DNA from: Clostridiaceae bacterium
GTDB lineage: Bacteria; Bacillota_A; Clostridia; Acetivibrionales; Acetivibrionaceae
DNA: 8,435 nucleotides
Direction: 5' to 3'
Assembly (NCBI GenBank): GCA_012513545.1
Contig: JAAZCB010001327.1
Location: 1 to 8,435, forward strand
The translations under genes and the position numbers were made by a program. Of this stretch, positions 5,937 to 8,435 are shown one piece after another. Below the pieces are notes generated by a model. The model worked only from the letters and a program-made list of their open reading frames with translations. It had not been told where the DNA came from and made no database searches. Positions within the stretch are counted from its first letter, which is position 1; each line of letters starts with the position of its first letter.

Positions 5937-6914
5937 ATGGTTAAATTCATTTTACTGTCTACTTTTATAAGCGTTATGTTGTTCCTTTATCCTATATTGA
6001 AATTACTCATCGGAAAACAGAGTGCAGTGTTACGACTTAAAAAATATATCAATATAGAAGAGATGAGAGAGGAAAAGAAAAAGATAAAACAAAAGGAATA
6101 TAGAGTAGGCCTGGGGGTAATCTCCAAGAGTATTAAAGATGCCAAGTTCTTGGACGATTACAAGAAAAAGGTTCATCTTGAAATACAGAGGGCGCATCTT
6201 TTGTTAAAACCGGAGGAATTTATTACAGTAAGTATTATATTTTTCTTTGTATTTGGTACCTTTTCATTTGCATTGTTCAGTCAGAACCCTTTTGCTGTTA
6301 TTTTCTCGGTAGTCGGTGGGGTAGTTGGGTGGTTTATACCCTCAATGTATATTAAGCTCCGGACTAAAAAAAGAATCAAGCATTTAAATGACCAGCTTAA
6401 TGATGCTATTGTTCTTATTTCCAACTCTCTAAAAGCCGGGTACAGTTTCTTTCAGGCTGTTGATATAGTAAGCAAGGAAATGACGGGTCCAATGTCAGAG
6501 GAATTTGCTTTCTTACAAAAAGAGGTTAACTTTGGAACAACAACTGAGAAGGCACTGGAGAATCTTGTCAACAGAGTAAGAAGTGATGATCTTGAACTTG
6601 TAGTTACTGCTGTTCTGATCCAAAGGCAGATCGGAGGAAATCTGGCAGAAGTATTGGATAATATATCATCTACAATAAGAGAAAGAATACGAATTAAAGG
6701 CGAAGTGAAAACAGTAACAGCCCAGGGAAGAATTTCGGGACTTATAATTTCACTTATGCCGGTGGCGCTGGGAATTATTCTGTTTTTTATCAGTAGGGAT
6801 CATATACTTACATTATTTACAGATCCTATAGGTCTGGGACTGCTTGGATTTTCCGGATTTATGGAAGCTATGGGGATCTATTTTATCAAAAAGGTAGTCA
6901 ATATTGAAGTATGA
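5937..6914 (+). CDS. tadB: TadB pilus platform membrane protein
   Basis: A 325-residue integral membrane protein of the GspF/T2SSF family, TadB branch. Predicted membrane segments are about 3-24, 95-114, 118-138, 266-286 and 296-316. The T2SSF domain (about 155-285) is cytoplasmic for most of its length and includes QLNDAIVLISNSLKAGYSF (153-171), MTGPMSEEF (182-190) and QRQIGGNLAEVLDNIS (229-244), all typical of TadB. A charged stretch (32-57, rich in Lys and Glu) follows the first helix. It should pair with TadC to form the inner-membrane platform turned by the CpaF motor. GGGAGG (5924-5929) lies 7 nt before ATG 5937. The stop codon is only 10 bp before the tadC start, so the two are likely translationally coupled. 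Confidence 0.94.
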   Translation: MVKFILLSTFISVMLFLYPILKLLIGKQSAVLRLKKYINIEEMREEKKKIKQKEYRVGLGVISKSIKDAKFLDDYKKKVHLEIQRAHLLLKPEEFITVSIIFFFVFGTFSFALFSQNPFAVIFSVVGGVVGWFIPSMYIKLRTKKRIKHLNDQLNDAIVLISNSLKAGYSFFQAVDIVSKEMTGPMSEEFAFLQKEVNFGTTTEKALENLVNRVRSDDLELVVTAVLIQRQIGGNLAEVLDNISSTIRERIRIKGEVKTVTAQGRISGLIISLMPVALGIILFFISRDHILTLFTDPIGLGLLGFSGFMEAMGIYFIKKVVNIEV

Positions 6915-6924
6915 GGTGAAAGCT

Positions 6925-7848
6925 ATGCATATGTATTTGATTTTAGTTTCTGTTATTGTATCATCCTACCTTATATTTTATTCTTTTGTAGGAGTGTTTT
7001 ACAGGAATCAAAAGGTAATAAGCATACGACTTGACAGAATATCAAAGGAAGACATTAAGGGTATTGAAGCTGAACTTAATCAGCCATTGTTCGTAAGGAT
7101 AATCCGCCCTATATTGGATGATATAAGTAAAGTGATAATCAGAATAGCGCCTAAAGATCTTACTTCCGTGTTTGAAAAAAAGGTTATAATGGCAGGAAGT
7201 CCATTTAATCTTTCAATAAAAGACTGGATAAATCTCCAGGTTATGATAATACTTGGACTTCCGTTTGTTACAGCCGGTATGGCTTATTTAATAAAGCTGG
7301 ATATAAGGGCTATAGTTTTTATTGTAATAAGCGAGATGTGTCTGGGACTCCTTTTTCCGAACTTGATACTTAACAGTAAAATCAAGGAGAGGCAAAAAAG
7401 TATTACAAACGCACTTCCGGATGTTTTGGACCTATTGACTGTCAGTGTTGAGGCAGGACTGGGTTTTGATGGTGCACTTGCAAAGGTTATAGATAAAATG
7501 CCAGGACCTATCGCGGACGAATTTGACAATGTCCTGAACGAAATGAAGGTAGGAAAGTCGAAAAGAGATGCTTTAAAAGATATGGCTGACAGGGTCAATA
7601 TCAATGACCTTACAACCTTTATAGGTTCGATAATACAAGCTGACCAACTCGGGGTAAGCATAGGAAATGTTCTTAGAATTCAGTCGGACCAGATCAGGGA
7701 AAAAAGGAGGCAGCGGGCAAAGGAAAAAGCAATGAAGGCACCGGTAAAAATGCTTATACCTATGCTTCTGTTTATATTTCCAACAATTTTTGTAGTTCTG
7801 ATAGGTCCAGTTGCAATAAAGGTTTTACATACTTTTGCAAGCAACTGA
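6925..7848 (+). CDS. tadC: TadC pilus platform membrane protein
   Basis: A 307-residue GspF/T2SSF-family membrane protein, the partner of TadB. I start it at ATG 6925 because GAGGTGA (6913-6919), partly overlapping the tadB stop, sits just upstream; an in-frame TTG at 6904 would overlap tadB and has no ribosome binding site. Predicted membrane segments are about 3-25, 105-123, 127-148 and 277-299. The T2SSF core (about 162-290) includes ALPDVLDLLTVSVEAGLGFD (163-182), MPGPIADEF (192-200) and QADQLGVSIGNVLRIQSDQ (238-256), followed by the basic REKRRQRAKEKAMKAPVKM, a common feature of TadC. It is the last gene of the pilus cluster and a strong terminator follows 22 bp after its stop. Confidence 0.94.
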   Translation: MHMYLILVSVIVSSYLIFYSFVGVFYRNQKVISIRLDRISKEDIKGIEAELNQPLFVRIIRPILDDISKVIIRIAPKDLTSVFEKKVIMAGSPFNLSIKDWINLQVMIILGLPFVTAGMAYLIKLDIRAIVFIVISEMCLGLLFPNLILNSKIKERQKSITNALPDVLDLLTVSVEAGLGFDGALAKVIDKMPGPIADEFDNVLNEMKVGKSKRDALKDMADRVNINDLTTFIGSIIQADQLGVSIGNVLRIQSDQIREKRRQRAKEKAMKAPVKMLIPMLLFIFPTIFVVLIGPVAIKVLHTFASN

Positions 7849-7870
7849 TAATAGAACGACAATTACAGGG

Positions 7871-7910
7871 AAAGCCCTATTGCAAACAGGCGTTTTGCAA
7901 TAGGGCTTTT
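7871..7910 (+). terminator. Intrinsic terminator closing the tad locus
   Basis: AAAGCCCTATTGCAAA (7871-7886) and TTTGCAATAGGGCTTT (7894-7909) form a perfect 16-bp stem with a 7-nt loop, ending in TTTT (7907-7910). The T-run is short but the stem is long and stable. It ends transcription of the pilus genes and separates them from the exporter gene at 8193. Confidence 0.9.
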
Positions 7911-8192
7911 ATGCTATTTTAAAATAAAAAAGTTAACAAAATAGATTTTTGTGCACAATCGAAGCAAATTTGCATTATGTAAACCTTTTCACTGTTTTTT
8001 CATTATTTCTTCAATCACTTTTTCTCAATTCGTATTATAATATAAACTAAATAACAGATCTTACGCAGAAACCTTATAAGTAAGATATAGATGTGATGAC
8101 ATCGCCAAGACTATAAGTTAACATATTAACAATAATTATGCTATTAACATAATGAACCAATAATTAAAATAAATGACTAATTAGGGGATAAA
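7911..8192 (+). promoter_or_regulatory. AT-rich regulatory region upstream of the C39 exporter gene
   Basis: No protein gene is visible here. The stretch holds two perfect 10-bp palindromes (7949-7958 and 7964-7973), a perfect -10-like TATAAT (8036-8041) with no convincing -35, and a run of short inverted repeats: ATCTTAC/GTAAGAT (8058-8064/8080-8086), GATGT/ACATC (8090-8094/8099-8103) and ATTATG/CATAAT (8135-8140/8148-8153). TTAACA occurs at 7933, 8118, 8126 and 8144. The density of symmetric sites suggests a regulated promoter and leader for the downstream gene. Confidence 0.5.
7949..7973. promoter_or_regulatory. Twin perfect 10-bp palindromes, possible operator
   Basis: TTGTGCACAA (7949-7958) and GCAAATTTGC (7964-7973) are each perfectly self-complementary. 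Their centres are 15 bp apart. Such sites often bind dimeric repressors or activators, and their place between a terminator and a new transcription unit fits that. No regulator gene is in the window. Confidence 0.4.
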
Positions 8193-8435
8193 ATGAAATA
8201 CATATTTGTTAAACAACATGATGCGACTGATTGTGCGGCTGCTTGCCTGGCTATGGTCTGTCTGCATTATAAAAAAGAAACTACAATAACAAAATTAAGA
8301 GATATGATGGGCACAGACCTTAAAGGAACCAATCTTATCGGTTTGAAAAAATGCGCAGATGAGTTGGGATTTACTTCTCAGGCTGTCAGGGTAGATAAGG
8401 AAGGTTTTTTAAGTAAGTATACCTTGCCCTGTATA
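8193..8435 (+). CDS. C39 peptidase-containing ABC exporter, N-terminal part (truncated by window end)
   Basis: The first 81 codons of a gene that runs off the window. The sequence matches the N-terminal C39 cysteine peptidase domain of bacteriocin/double-glycine-leader ABC exporters. Residues 5-19 (FVKQHDATDCAAACL) carry the oxyanion-hole Gln (Q8) and catalytic Cys (C14), followed by AMVCLHYKKETTITKLRDMM, the GTDLKGTNLIGLKKCADELG segment (40-59) and a hydrophobic end (LPCI). The catalytic His normally follows such a hydrophobic strand and so would lie just outside the window. In full-length members the peptidase is followed by six membrane helices and an ATP-binding domain, and it cuts leader peptides after GG or GA during export. 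ATG 8193 has AGGGGA (8183-8188) only 4 nt upstream. The domain call is firm; that the rest is an ABC exporter is inferred. Confidence 0.88.
   Translation, partial: MKYIFVKQHDATDCAAACLAMVCLHYKKETTITKLRDMMGTDLKGTNLIGLKKCADELGFTSQAVRVDKEGFLSKYTLPCI

Noticed and set aside
6904..6924. TTG 6904 as start of tadC
   Set aside because: It overlaps the tadB end and has no ribosome binding site; GAGGTGA at 6913-6919 points to ATG 6925.

Overview
The window is low-GC DNA with AGA/AGG- and ATA-rich codon use, strong Shine-Dalgarno sites and no outer-membrane components. It reads as a chromosomal segment of a clostridial Firmicute, perhaps of the Acetivibrio/Ruminiclostridium type; the genus is inferred from general character only. 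Every gene I accept is on the + strand.

Layout. Positions 1-329 carry no protein gene. They hold a 45-bp perfect direct repeat with an internal palindrome (1-110), then a leader region (about 174-329) with a potential pseudoknot and a hairpin that covers the ribosome binding site of the first gene. Positions 330-7848 are a compact Tad/Flp pilus locus: two small Flp prepilins (330-500, a 56-codon gene; and 574-762), an intrinsic terminator (776-812), a TadE-type pseudopilin (889-1287), a TadG-like membrane-anchored protein (1342-2289), CpaB/RcpC (2380-3144), a receiver-ATPase CpaE/TadZ (3232-4437), the CpaF/TadA motor ATPase (4494-5855), and the membrane platform proteins TadB (5937-6914) and TadC (6925-7848). 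A 16-bp-stem terminator (7871-7910) closes the locus. Positions 7911-8192 are an AT-rich intergenic region with two perfect 10-bp palindromes and several small hairpins. The window ends inside a gene (8193 to beyond 8435) whose first 81 codons encode a C39 peptidase domain of the kind found at the N-terminus of bacteriocin/double-glycine-leader ABC exporters.

How it works together. CpaF should power assembly through the TadB/TadC platform, with CpaE placing the machine in the cell. The Flp subunits are cut after a Gly (KG|QG.VEY) and polymerised. TadE, TadG-like and CpaB are the accessory envelope parts. No secretin (RcpA/CpaC), RcpB or TadD is present, as expected for a monoderm. The prepilin peptidase (TadV/CpaA) is also absent and must lie elsewhere. 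The terminator after the second pilin gene probably makes pilin mRNA more abundant than machinery mRNA.

Most notable points: an aromatic-dense first Flp pilin, the structured pilin leader, a repeat family with a relic at the pilin terminator, a CpaE with intact receiver and ATPase motifs, and palindromes upstream of the C39 exporter.
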